Position numbers and translations under genes: made by a program
Source: Acinetobacter lactucae
Lineage (GTDB): Bacteria; Pseudomonadota; Gammaproteobacteria; Pseudomonadales; Moraxellaceae
DNA: 42,735 nucleotides
Direction of reading: 5' to 3'
Assembly (NCBI RefSeq): GCF_001605885.1
Contig: NZ_LRPE01000025.1
Location: 1 to 42,735 of the forward strand
Part shown: piece by piece, positions 26,532 through 33,754 of the stretch
Layout of the letters: every line of letters begins with the position of its first letter
Numbering within the stretch: the stretch's first letter is position 1
The notes under the pieces: generated by a model
The model's database searches: none
Told to the model about the DNA's origin: nothing
Seen by the model: the letters and a program-made list of their open reading frames with translations, nothing else

Positions 26532-26756
26532 ATGGATATCTGTATTGGCGGTATACTTAACGGGAAAAAAAGAAAAGACGATCAAAATCATTTCAGAGTA
26601 GATAGTCATTATTCTGACCATGGTTCACAATATAATAAAGAGCATTTTCATTTACATGGACAACTTCATACGTTTTGGATAAGTGAAGAGATTGATTTTT
26701 GTGATGCACAAAGAAGAGTTGAATTAATATTAAATAAAAGATTTGAACTTGCTTAA
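26532..26756 (+). CDS. Hypothetical 74-residue His-rich protein
   Basis: Family not recognised. The protein starts MDICIGGILNGKKRK and has a histidine-rich centre (HYSDHG, KEHFHLHGQLHTFW) followed by an acidic-basic helix (DAQRRVELILNKRFELA). The histidines could bind metal, but no known motif is complete. The frame is open back to an ATG at 26493, giving 87 residues. I prefer 26532 because the GGILNG start is compact, though no good ribosome site decides it. Confidence 0.5.
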   Translation: MDICIGGILNGKKRKDDQNHFRVDSHYSDHGSQYNKEHFHLHGQLHTFWISEEIDFCDAQRRVELILNKRFELA

Positions 26757-26849
26757 ATTAAAATAAATATATCTGTGAAATTAGGCGGGTAGTTGATTTT
26801 TAATGAAGAAATTTTAGGTAAAATATTTTTTAATTAATATAATGCTAAA

Positions 26850-26878
26850 CAGAAGTTCTATTTAGTATAGAGCTTCTG
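26850..26878. terminator. Hairpin between convergent small genes
   Basis: CAGAAGTTCTAT (26850-26861) pairs with ATAGAGCTTCTG (26867-26878) over 12 positions including one G-U pair, with a 5-nt loop. It lies between the convergent genes ending at 26756 and 26889. T-runs are poor, but position and strength suggest a shared terminator. Confidence 0.5.
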
Positions 26879-26888
26879 AGTTAATTAT

Positions 26889-27041
26889 TTATACCTCTTT
26901 GTTTTTATTATTATTTTCGGCAGGATTATTTTCTGCTTCAGGGGGTTGTACAGTCTTTTCAGTTTTTTCCTCAGTAGGTTTAGCATTCGAATCATTTTGA
27001 TTTTGTGTGGTTTTTTTAGAGAATTCTTTGAAATCAGACAT
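26889..27041 (-). CDS. Small disordered, Asn/Lys/Glu-rich peptide (50 residues)
   Basis: The frame starts MSDFKEFSKKTTQNQNDSN and ends ENNNKNKEV. It is made almost only of polar residues and proline (EKTVQPPEAENNPAEN) and has no hydrophobic core, so it should be intrinsically disordered. The ribosome site is weak (AAGAAG). It resembles in style the 48-residue peptide at 28409. Both may be stress-related hydrophilins. No database family can be named. Confidence 0.5.
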   Translation of the reverse strand: MSDFKEFSKKTTQNQNDSNAKPTEEKTEKTVQPPEAENNPAENNNKNKEV

Positions 27042-27388
27042 TTTAAACTTCTTAATCATCGTAAGGAAGCTTTATCGTAGGCTTTTAATTTAGTTACATT
27101 GCGGTGATTGTGAGAACTCTATGTAGAAATATGTGCCTGAAACTGTTTAATTATCGACATCATATTTCTTTAAATCAAATAGTCTGTTGATATATAAGTA
27201 GAAGGGTATTTTAATCAAATACAAGAGTTAACATAGCCCTAAATCGCTATTGTTTTTAATGGTTTTTTAATAATTACAATTAAACTAAATATATTATTTA
27301 AACTCCTTAAGTTAAAGTTGGGTATTTCTATTGAAGTGCTATAGTTGATCTTCAAATATATTTATACAACATAAAGATACAGTTTTAC
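27042..27388. other. AT-rich gap without a visible gene
   Basis: About 350 bases between the disordered peptide gene and the next plus-strand gene. I see no supported gene, terminator stem or strong palindrome. It should hold the promoter of the minus-strand peptide gene and that of the gene at 27389. Confidence 0.4.
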
Positions 27389-27748
27389 ATGCATACTCAA
27401 TCAAATTGCTTAGAAAATGAGAAAAATATGGATACTGAAATGAATAAATATTTTGATGTGGCTGAAAGTGTTTATCATAATATTCATCTTAAAAATCAGA
27501 CTTCTAAGAATTTAGTAGATTGTCTCAATAGATTGTTAATTGAAATTAAAAAAGAAGCTGCTACAAATAATTTGCAGTTAAAATATAGTGTTATTGATTT
27601 TGAAAATTGCTTAAATCGGCCTATGAAAGAGCGTGTAGTAAAAATAGATTTAAGCCTTCTTCCTAATTTTGAGAATGAACATGAATTTATTCTTTGGTTA
27701 GCAGGTTTTATAAAAAGTATTTCTGTATCTAAGAATTATTATTTTTAA
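27389..27748 (+). CDS. Hypothetical 119-residue helical protein
   Basis: I do not recognise this family. Most of the chain looks helical (YFDVAESVYHNIHLKN, LVDCLNRLLIEIKKEAATNN), then comes a probable strand-rich end (RVVKIDLSLLPNFENEHEF, ILWLAGFIKS). An internal ATG at 27428 (MDTEMNKYF) would give 106 residues and is a fair alternative start. It is followed by 232 bases of leader for the cold-shock gene. Composition is AT-rich like its neighbours. Confidence 0.5.
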   Translation: MHTQSNCLENEKNMDTEMNKYFDVAESVYHNIHLKNQTSKNLVDCLNRLLIEIKKEAATNNLQLKYSVIDFENCLNRPMKERVVKIDLSLLPNFENEHEFILWLAGFIKSISVSKNYYF

Positions 27749-27980
27749 ATTACGAGGTGATAATAAATAAATATTTTTAAATTTGTTGTATAAATATTTA
27801 TTTAGCGTATACTCGAATTAACTAGAAAAAAAGACTTATTAGTAAATCCTCTTTTAGTATCGTAGTTTTATTCATAATCCTTCGTTTTTTAAGATCTTAA
27901 ACTCAATTTGTTATTATTTTTTCAAAGTTTAATGAGTCATGAAATATGGCTTTATATTATTAAAAATCAAAGGATATATT

Positions 27981-28190
27981 ATGTCTAATACAGCAATTGG
28001 TACAGTGAAGTGGTTTAATGAAACTAAAGGTTTTGGTTTTATTCAACAAGATACAGGCCCAGATGTTTTTGCACATTTCAAAGAAATCAGTAGTTCTGGT
28101 TTTAAAACCTTATATGAAGGTCAACGTGTTACCTTTAATATAGCTCAAGGCCAAAAAGGTCCTACAGCTACAAATATTATTGCTCAATAA
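27981..28190 (+). CDS. Cold-shock domain protein (Csp)
   Basis: A 69-residue single-stranded nucleic-acid chaperone. The RNP1 and RNP2 motifs are present as KGFGFIQQD and VFAHFKEI, in the order [14 protein letters not shown] then DVFAHF; the C-terminal GPTATNI is also usual. AAAGGA lies before the ATG at 27981; the frame is open further upstream to 27939 but those residues are not Csp-like. A long leader (over 200 bases) precedes it, common for cold-regulated csp mRNAs. A very strong terminator follows. Confidence 0.92.
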   Translation: MSNTAIGTVKWFNETKGFGFIQQDTGPDVFAHFKEISSSGFKTLYEGQRVTFNIAQGQKGPTATNIIAQ

Positions 28191-28201
28191 TATTTAAAAA
28201 T

Positions 28202-28228
28202 AAAAAAAGCACCTTAGGTGCTTTTTTT
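28202..28228 (+). terminator. Strong terminator of the csp gene
   Basis: An uninterrupted palindrome: AGCACCT pairs with AGGTGCT around one base, preceded by A's and followed by seven T's. It begins 12 bases after the stop codon. Confidence 0.92.
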
Positions 28229-28313
28229 GTTTTTAGTATATTAATCACCAAGATAATTTTAAATAAATTAAAAAATATGCATTATTATGATAATAAACAA
28301 CACTATCACATTC

Positions 28314-28334
28314 AGATACACTTGCGTTGTATCT
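28314..28334. repeat. Inverted repeat upstream of small peptide gene
   Basis: AGATACA (28314-28320) and TGTATCT (28328-28334) are exact reverse complements with a 7-base loop. They lie 75 bases before the small peptide gene at 28409. A five-codon frame, MLTKC with AAAGGA before it, starts at 28353. Promoter operator or leader hairpin are both possible. Confidence 0.3.
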
Positions 28335-28408
28335 ATATATAGGTAAAAGGACTATGTTAACTAAGTGTTAGATAATCATCTGCACACCATTAAATAGCAG
28401 AGACTCTA

Positions 28409-28555
28409 ATGTCTCAAGACCAAGTTCAAAGCGATCAAGACAAATCAAAAGAGCAACAACAGCAACAGCAAGATGGTAAAGAGTTTGAGCCAAAAACTCC
28501 TGATCAGAATGATGTAGAAAAAGTAAATCCAAATGAGAAAGAAGAGAAAAAATAA
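28409..28555 (+). CDS. Small Gln/Lys/Glu-rich disordered peptide (48 residues)
   Basis: The frame starts MSQDQVQSDQDKSKE, contains a run of six Gln, and ends NPNEKEEKK. No hydrophobic segment exists, so the product should be disordered and soluble. The ribosome site is poor. In composition it matches the 50-residue peptide on the other strand at 26889. Both flank the cold-shock gene region, and a stress-protectant role is conceivable but unproven. Confidence 0.5.
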   Translation: MSQDQVQSDQDKSKEQQQQQQDGKEFEPKTPDQNDVEKVNPNEKEEKK

Positions 28556-28651
28556 TAATATAATAAATTTATTTTTTCTTAAATGATGGATTGGTAGAAA
28601 GAATAATTATTCTTTTTGCCAGTTTATAAAATTAAGAGGAATATTTTAAAT

Positions 28652-29122
28652 ATGTCTTTTATTATAATAATTTTTATTTTCTTTGTTTTGGCTTATATTT
28701 TATTTAAAGTTTTTTCTAAAGTTAGTCTGGAACTTCCCGAAAGTACCCTAAAAATAGCTGGTAAAATATTTACAGAGAATAAAAACTTTTTTGAACATGA
28801 AATTATTGTAACTTTATACCAAGAAGAACTGATAACTTTAGTCGGTAACCAAAATGGTGATAGAAATAAGGTTTTTAAAAATGCTGTAATATGCCTCGAA
28901 AAAGAAACAGATAAAATCGCAGTCTATATAGATACTTTAAGAGTTGGTTATCTTAATAAAATAAATGCCTCAATTTTTGTTAATTTTTTAAAAATAAAAG
29001 GTTTTAGTGATAAGGATGCTTTTGAGGTTGATGCAATTATAATAAGTGAAAAGACAAGCAAATGGAGCGTGAAGCTAGATATACCTTATGATATGGAAAA
29101 GTTTAGGTTTGATAAATACTAA
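28652..29122 (+). CDS. Membrane-anchored protein with HIRAN-like region
   Basis: A 156-residue protein. Residues 2-20 form one hydrophobic segment (SFIIIIFIFFVLAYILF), so it is anchored in the inner membrane. The rest resembles a HIRAN-type fold: TLYQEELITLVG, then AVICLEKETDKIAVYIDTLR and VGYLNKINASIFVNFL follow the pattern of that domain (conserved ExxxxDxxAVxV and GYL). HIRAN domains bind DNA ends in helicases; a membrane-anchored solitary copy is less understood. The ATG at 28652 has AGAGGA upstream; the frame opens at 28616. Assignment of HIRAN is tentative. Confidence 0.55.
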   Translation: MSFIIIIFIFFVLAYILFKVFSKVSLELPESTLKIAGKIFTENKNFFEHEIIVTLYQEELITLVGNQNGDRNKVFKNAVICLEKETDKIAVYIDTLRVGYLNKINASIFVNFLKIKGFSDKDAFEVDAIIISEKTSKWSVKLDIPYDMEKFRFDKY

Positions 29123-29239
29123 ATACCTAATGACCATTTAATTGATATTGCTATAAGATATATTTTGGTACATTTTTTTAGTATTTAAAATAAAAAAAGG
29201 ATCATAATAATTAGAGTGATAATAAAAAAGAGAAAGGAT

Positions 29240-29458
29240 ATGGAACTTAAACCAGTAAAAATGCACAAAATGTTTAGAGATTTTCACGAAGAAAAGGAAC
29301 TTGGCTATATAGGAGAATATGATGAAAAACATGTTCTTGTAGCAATATATAATATTTTTAAAGAAAAAATGCAGAAAATAGAAGGAACTTATCAATGGGT
29401 TTTACCCTCATCGGGGGAAGTGTTTTTTGTTGAGGAAGATCCAATATACAGTCGTTAG
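29240..29458 (+). CDS. Hypothetical 72-residue protein
   Basis: Not recognised. The small protein (MELKPVKMHKMFRDFHEEK then ELGYIGEYDEKHVLVAIYNI and GTYQWVLPSSGEVFF) has a charged N-terminus and a strand-rich end. ATG at 29240 follows AAGAG at a normal distance; a GTG at 29216 would add eight residues. It may share a transcript with the preceding membrane-anchored protein, 117 bases upstream. Confidence 0.45.
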   Translation: MELKPVKMHKMFRDFHEEKELGYIGEYDEKHVLVAIYNIFKEKMQKIEGTYQWVLPSSGEVFFVEEDPIYSR

Positions 29459-29480
29459 CTGTACTGATAACAAAAAATAT

Positions 29481-29495
29481 TAGACCGGTCGTCTA
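29481..29495. promoter_or_regulatory. NemR/TetR-like operator upstream of GST gene
   Basis: TAGAC-CGGTC-GTCTA is an exact inverted repeat and contains the AGACCGGTC core typical of NemR-like TetR operators. It sits 58 bases before the glutathione S-transferase start, where a promoter is expected. No adjacent regulator gene is present. Confidence 0.5.
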
Positions 29496-29552
29496 CTAAT
29501 CTATATAGTGAGGCATTACTTTGTTGTCCTTCTAGTTTAAAAGAGAAAATTA

Positions 29553-30197
29553 ATGTCTATTATTCTTCATCATTTAAATGCTTCACGCTCATTTCGCATT
29601 CTGTGGTTACTTGAAGAAATTAATCAACCTTATGAATTAAAACGTTATTTTCGAGATAAAACTACAAATCTTGCACCTCAAGAATTAAAAAACATACATC
29701 CTTTAGGAAAATCACCTGTGATTGAGCTCAATGGAAAAGTAATTGCAGAATCAGGTGCAATTGTAGAAATTTTGATTGAAAAGTTTGCTCCACAACTTAT
29801 GCCTGCGAAAGATTCAGACAGTTATCTTGATTATTTACAATGGATTCATTTTTCAGAAAGTTCGGCTATGGTTCCATATTTATTAAATATTTTTAATTCA
29901 ATTGAGTTAAAAAATGGCACTCAATTAAAGTTCTTGGACCGATATGCACATGCTGAGTTGGATAAAGTATTTTCGTATTTAGATCAACAATTACTAGGCA
30001 AAAAATTCTTAGTAGGCAATAGCTTAACGGGTGCAGATTTTATGATTGGTTTTGTAGTCTATGGTCTAATTAATTCTTTAAATATTCGCTCAAAATATCT
30101 CAATATTGAACAATATGTAAAAAGTCTAGAAAGCTTAGAAAGCTGGCAAAAAGCCATGTCTATAGAACAAAATCTTCATCACCAAACCAATGCCTAA
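29553..30197 (+). CDS. Glutathione S-transferase family protein
   Basis: A 214-residue cytosolic GST, conjugating glutathione to electrophiles. The N-terminal thioredoxin-like domain (1-80) starts IILHHLNASRSFRILWLLEE, with the Ser/Arg pair near residue 11 in the place of the catalytic Ser/Cys. It holds the cis-proline region GKSPVIELNG and ESGAIVEILIEK for glutathione binding. The helical C-terminal domain has FLVGNSLTGADFMIGF, the standard N-capping box. It probably forms its own unit under the operator at 29481. Its substrate is unknown. Confidence 0.9.
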   Translation: MSIILHHLNASRSFRILWLLEEINQPYELKRYFRDKTTNLAPQELKNIHPLGKSPVIELNGKVIAESGAIVEILIEKFAPQLMPAKDSDSYLDYLQWIHFSESSAMVPYLLNIFNSIELKNGTQLKFLDRYAHAELDKVFSYLDQQLLGKKFLVGNSLTGADFMIGFVVYGLINSLNIRSKYLNIEQYVKSLESLESWQKAMSIEQNLHHQTNA

Positions 30198-30227
30198 AAA
30201 CGAAATACCCTTAAGCACTTAAAAAAA

Positions 30228-30258
30228 GAATTGATTTCTCAAGTAGAGAAATCAATTC
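30228..30258. terminator. Terminator between GST and DUF1330 genes
   Basis: GAATTGATTTCTC (30228-30240) pairs perfectly with GAGAAATCAATTC (30246-30258) around a 5-nt loop. The A-run on the left gives a T-run on the minus strand, so it mainly ends the DUF1330 transcript, but it may serve both convergent genes. Confidence 0.8.
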
Positions 30259-30264
30259 AGCAAT

Positions 30265-30549
30265 TTAGATCCCTTCAACAAAACTCACCATAACATCACA
30301 GCAGCCTTGACGTTTACTTTTGGCAAGCTGATATTCAGGTGAAAAATAACATTCACGTGCGGTTTCCATATCTGGAAACTCAATCACCACGTGACGTTCA
30401 AACTCTTGCCCCTCTAAAACTTCTGAGGCACCGCCACGGGCAAGAAACTTGGCACCGTACTTTTGAAAAGCTTGCGGAGCAGTGGCCATATATTGTTTAT
30501 ATTGTTCCATATCATGAATAGTGACATGAGCAATCCAGTAAGCAGACAT
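30265..30549 (-). CDS. DUF1330 family protein
   Basis: A 94-residue dimeric alpha/beta-barrel protein of the DUF1330 family. Start MSAYWIAHVTIHDMEQYKQY and the middle KFLARGGASEVLEGQEFERH, VIEFPDMETARECYFSPEY are the family pattern. Such proteins often accompany catabolic genes but their reaction is not known. It is transcribed in the same direction as, and 62 bases downstream of, the GntR gene, so it may be cotranscribed with it and belong to the trigonelline region. Confidence 0.85.
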   Translation of the reverse strand: MSAYWIAHVTIHDMEQYKQYMATAPQAFQKYGAKFLARGGASEVLEGQEFERHVVIEFPDMETARECYFSPEYQLAKSKRQGCCDVMVSFVEGI

Positions 30550-30611
30550 ATCGTATTTCCCTATAATTTATTAAATAAAGGTCTATTTACCTTTTCCTAA
30601 AATTTGTGATT

Positions 30612-31274
30612 TCACGCATCTAAAATATTTTTTGCGACAGCCGCAGCTTCAGCAATATGTTCAGCAACCGCTTTTTTTGCCTTTTCTGGGTTTTTGTGAA
30701 GATAGATGGCTTCACACATATTTTTAATACGTTGATAACCTGAAATTTCACGTTTTGTTGATTTCATGGTCATGGCACGAAGACGGCTAATTCGACCATT
30801 TAAGCGTTGCACCACTTCCCAAGCAATATGATGATTTGCGGTAGCGAAGATGGTTTGGTAAAGCTGGGTTGAAGTCGCAATAATCAGATTGATGTCATCG
30901 GCAGCAAAAGCAGCTTTAAGATCTTCTAATAGAAGCTTTAATTTTTCAGCAGTTTTATCATCGAGGTTTTTAGTGCAGTCAACCACAGCACTTTGCTCTA
31001 ACAAAAGACGAATTTCATAGATCTGTGAAGCGATGTCCCAGTTAAGTAGCGAAACGATAGGGCCTTTATTTGGCAAAATCTCAACTAAACCTTCTGCTTC
31101 TAAATAACGAATCACTTCGCGAACCACAGAGCGGCTCACGCCGAGTTCTTCACATAACGTTCTTTCAACCAGTCTTTTTCCTGAAGGGAAATAGCCCGTA
31201 ATAATGGCATTGCGCACTTTATCTAAACACAGCTCTCGTAATGTTACGGGCGGGTTTTCAATTTTAAGATTCAT
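30612..31274 (-). CDS. tgnR: GntR-family (FCD) regulator of the trigonelline cluster
   Basis: A 220-residue GntR/FadR-type regulator. The winged helix (about 10-75) contains RNAIITGYFPSGKRLVERTL and LGVSRSVVREVIRYLEAEGL. The C-terminal FCD effector domain (about 85-215) has the expected Asp/His pattern (LLLEQSAVVDC, AEHIAEA). It is divergent from the catabolic genes starting at 31427, and a perfect 22-bp palindrome lies between. The name tgnR is taken from the analogous position in the Acinetobacter baylyi trigonelline cluster and rests on context. Confidence 0.82.
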   Translation of the reverse strand: MNLKIENPPVTLRELCLDKVRNAIITGYFPSGKRLVERTLCEELGVSRSVVREVIRYLEAEGLVEILPNKGPIVSLLNWDIASQIYEIRLLLEQSAVVDCTKNLDDKTAEKLKLLLEDLKAAFAADDINLIIATSTQLYQTIFATANHHIAWEVVQRLNGRISRLRAMTMKSTKREISGYQRIKNMCEAIYLHKNPEKAKKAVAEHIAEAAAVAKNILDA

Positions 31275-31352
31275 AAATAATTAAATTTTCCTGTTTTTTA
31301 ACATGTTGAGTTTCATCACATGTTTTTCAATAAAAATTAGCATAGCAAACTC

Positions 31353-31392
31353 TTGCTTTTTTTTCAGTATGTATTATGGTATACCATAATAC
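31353..31392 (+). promoter_or_regulatory. tgn promoter with 22-bp palindromic GntR operator
   Basis: Two perfect arms, GTATTATGGTA (31371-31381) and TACCATAATAC (31382-31392), form a 22-bp palindrome. A possible -35 (TTGCTT, 31353) and -10 (TATGGT, 31375) lie 16 bp apart, so the operator covers the -10 box. A 17/22 copy lies at 39222-39243. Confidence 0.7.
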
Positions 31393-31426
31393 GAATGACA
31401 AGATAATTTACTTGCAAGGAAGAGCA

Positions 31427-32029
31427 ATGGAACTCATACGTAAAACAGTGCTTCATGTAGAAACCACTTATGTAGATGGCGGCAAAGAAGCAGCAAAGCC
31501 TTTAAAAATGGTGGCAGCCGCAGCGGTGATTAAAAATCCGTGGGCAGGGCAAGGCTATGTAGAAAACCTAACACCGGAAATTCGCCGCATTGCGCCGATC
31601 TTAAGCGAACATTTAACCAAGCTTATTCTTGATGAAGTCGGTTCGGGCGAAGCTGTTGAAGCTTTTGGTAAAAGTGCAGTGGTGGGCTTAAACGGTGAAC
31701 TTGAGCATGCTTCAGCTTTAATTCATACCTTACATTTTGGTAATACTTACCGTAGTGCTGTTGGTGCGAAATCTTATTTAGCATTTAACAATACCCGTGG
31801 CCCAGCAAACGCGCCGATTTTAATTCCAATGATGGATAAAAATGACGAAGGCCGTCGTTCTCATTACTTAACATTGCAATTTGCAATTCCAGATGCGCCT
31901 GCTGCCGATGAGCTGGTTGTTGTGATTGGTGCAGCAACAGGTGGTCGACCACATCATCGTATTGGTGATCGTTATAAAGATTTGGAAGAGTTAGGTCATG
32001 ATGTCAAAAACCCTGCAGCTGTCAAATAA
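31427..32029 (+). CDS. DUF1185 (amino acid synthesis) family protein, first tgn gene
   Basis: A 200-residue protein of the DUF1185 family, often labelled amino acid synthesis protein without biochemical support. Typical stretches are AAAAVIKNPWAGQGYVENL, AFGKSAVVGLNGELEHASAL and GAATGGRPHHRIGDRYKDL. AAGGAAG precedes the ATG at 31427; the frame is open to 31376 but that part covers the operator. It is first in the operon and overlaps the hydrolase gene by 32 bases. The trigonelline pathway in A. baylyi is reported to involve a conserved hypothetical protein assisting succinate-semialdehyde formation or use; this gene is a candidate. Confidence 0.8.
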   Translation: MELIRKTVLHVETTYVDGGKEAAKPLKMVAAAAVIKNPWAGQGYVENLTPEIRRIAPILSEHLTKLILDEVGSGEAVEAFGKSAVVGLNGELEHASALIHTLHFGNTYRSAVGAKSYLAFNNTRGPANAPILIPMMDKNDEGRRSHYLTLQFAIPDAPAADELVVVIGAATGGRPHHRIGDRYKDLEELGHDVKNPAAVK

Positions 32030-32789
32030 CCGTATTGCTCACTATTTTGAGCAAGGCGAAGGAGAGCCTCTGGTTCTGATCCATGGAGTGGGAATGCAAG
32101 CTGCGGCATGGTATCCACAAATTGAATATTTTTCTAAACATTATCATGTAATTTCAGTAGATATGCCGGGCCATGGTCAAAGCACCAAATTACCGTCAGA
32201 CGCAAAATTACAAGATTTTGTTGAATGGACCATCGAATTTATTACAGCCTTAAATTTAGGGCCTGTAAATTTAGCGGGACATTCAATGGGCTCGCTGATT
32301 ACCACAGGAGTTAGCGTTACCCGTCCTGATTTAGTTAAACGGATGGCGGTGCTCAATGGTGTATATAAACGTACAACACAAGCACGTAATGCCGTGATCA
32401 AAAGAGCTGAAGAGTTAAAAACAGGTCGTATTGATGTTGAGACTCCGCTACAGCGCTGGTTTGGTGAAAGCGAAGTCGAGCGTATAGCGGCAGCCAAAGT
32501 GAAATCATGGCTCGAAAATGTCGACTTGTCTGGTTATACCACTGCATATTCTGCTTTTGCGCAAGGCGATGAAACCTATGCAGATGACTGGTCAAAGATT
32601 ACTTGTCCTGCTTTGGTGTTGACCGGAACGGATGATCCGAACTCAACTGCCGAAATGGCTGTGCAAATGGCGAATCAAGCAAAGCATGGCACTGCAATTG
32701 TCATTGAAAATGAACGTCACATGGTGAACTTGACTGCACCTGACAAAGTGAATAATGCAATGCAAGCGTGGTTGGAAACCAGCGTTTAA
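31998..32789 (+). CDS. tgnD: Alpha/beta hydrolase, probable MFMS hydrolase TgnD
   Basis: A 263-residue alpha/beta hydrolase. The nucleophile elbow is GHSMGS (about residue 95), the oxyanion region LIHGVGMQ, the acid probably in LTGTDDPNS and the His in NERHMVNL. In the trigonelline pathway this enzyme splits (E)-2-((N-methylformamido)methylene)succinate into succinate semialdehyde, methylamine, formate and CO2. The reaction is assigned from gene neighbourhood (flavin monooxygenase pair, two aldehyde dehydrogenases). It overlaps the DUF1185 gene, which implies coupled translation; a second ATG follows directly at 32001. Confidence 0.75.
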   Translation: MMSKTLQLSNNRIAHYFEQGEGEPLVLIHGVGMQAAAWYPQIEYFSKHYHVISVDMPGHGQSTKLPSDAKLQDFVEWTIEFITALNLGPVNLAGHSMGSLITTGVSVTRPDLVKRMAVLNGVYKRTTQARNAVIKRAEELKTGRIDVETPLQRWFGESEVERIAAAKVKSWLENVDLSGYTTAYSAFAQGDETYADDWSKITCPALVLTGTDDPNSTAEMAVQMANQAKHGTAIVIENERHMVNLTAPDKVNNAMQAWLETSV

Positions 32790-32819
32790 ATTGCCACACA
32801 TTGCTGAAGGAATATAACA

Positions 32820-33752
32820 ATGAGTGAAATGGATACAATTAATAAAATACGTGAACTACGCGATGCTTTCGGATCATTTATGACGGGCGTTACCGTGGTC
32901 ACAACCTGTAAAGAAGATGGAACGCCACTTGGCTTTACAGCAAACTCTTTTGCTTCGGTGTCTTTGGACCCAGCTTTACTTCTAGTGAGTATTGCCAAGA
33001 CATCAAGCAATTATCATAACTTTGCAAATACCACTCATTTTGCAATTAATATTTTGGCAGAAGAGCAAAAGGATGTTTCGAATACCTTTGCTCGTCCAAG
33101 CGAAGACCGTTTTGCAAATCTTTCATGGTCAAAAAGTGCTTGCCAAAACCCGCTGATCGATCATGTGAGTGCATGGTTTGACTGTACAACTTATCAGGTT
33201 GTCGATGCAGGTGACCACGCCATTTTAATTGGTAAAGTTGAAGATTTTGCTTCGACAGGTTTTGCAGGTCTTGGTTATTATCGTGGTGGATATTTCACAC
33301 CAGCCAAACTTTCTGCCGAGGTCATCTCTGGTCCTAAAGTGGTGATGAGTGCGATCATTGGTCATGAAAATACCATTTTGCTTGAAGAAACTGCCGATCA
33401 TAAATGGACTATTCCACATGTGATGGTAGATAAAGACGGTGCCGATAAAGCGCTTGAGAAAATCTTTACAGAATATCAGCCAGATGCTTCTGCCAACTTC
33501 ATTTACTCTGTATATGAAAACGTTGAAAACCAACAGCAATATATTTCATTTTTATGCAACACACCCGTAGCTCAAGCCACCAAAGGTCAGTTTGTCGATT
33601 TAAATGATCTTGAAAAGCTAGAGTTTGTAGATAGTGCTTTAGAAAGTATGTTGATGCGCTATCGCAAAGAAAACCATCTGAAAACGTATGGGGTTTATTA
33701 CGGAAATCAGACAACAGGTACAGTTCGTCAAATCGTTAAAGAGGGAGTTTAA
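32820..33752 (+). CDS. tgnA: Flavin reductase component TgnA with Nudix-like tail
   Basis: A 310-residue protein that should supply reduced FMN to the neighbouring monooxygenase. Residues about 10-165 are a flavin-reductase split barrel (FGSFMTGVTVVTTCKEDGTP, LGFTANSFASVSLDPALLLV, NFANTTHFAINIL). The tail (about 175-310) looks like a degenerate Nudix fold (TILLEETADHKWTIPHVMVD) lacking the catalytic REUXEE box. The combination is larger than ordinary HpaC-type reductases (about 170 residues). AAGGAA lies before the ATG; tgnB follows two bases after the stop. Trigonelline specificity is by context. Confidence 0.75.
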   Translation: MSEMDTINKIRELRDAFGSFMTGVTVVTTCKEDGTPLGFTANSFASVSLDPALLLVSIAKTSSNYHNFANTTHFAINILAEEQKDVSNTFARPSEDRFANLSWSKSACQNPLIDHVSAWFDCTTYQVVDAGDHAILIGKVEDFASTGFAGLGYYRGGYFTPAKLSAEVISGPKVVMSAIIGHENTILLEETADHKWTIPHVMVDKDGADKALEKIFTEYQPDASANFIYSVYENVENQQQYISFLCNTPVAQATKGQFVDLNDLEKLEFVDSALESMLMRYRKENHLKTYGVYYGNQTTGTVRQIVKEGV

Positions 33753-33754
33753 TC

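Noticed and set aside
29138..29395. Minus-strand frame opposite the 72-residue gene
   Set aside because: It is Phe/Tyr-rich low-complexity translation of AT-rich DNA, with no ribosome site.
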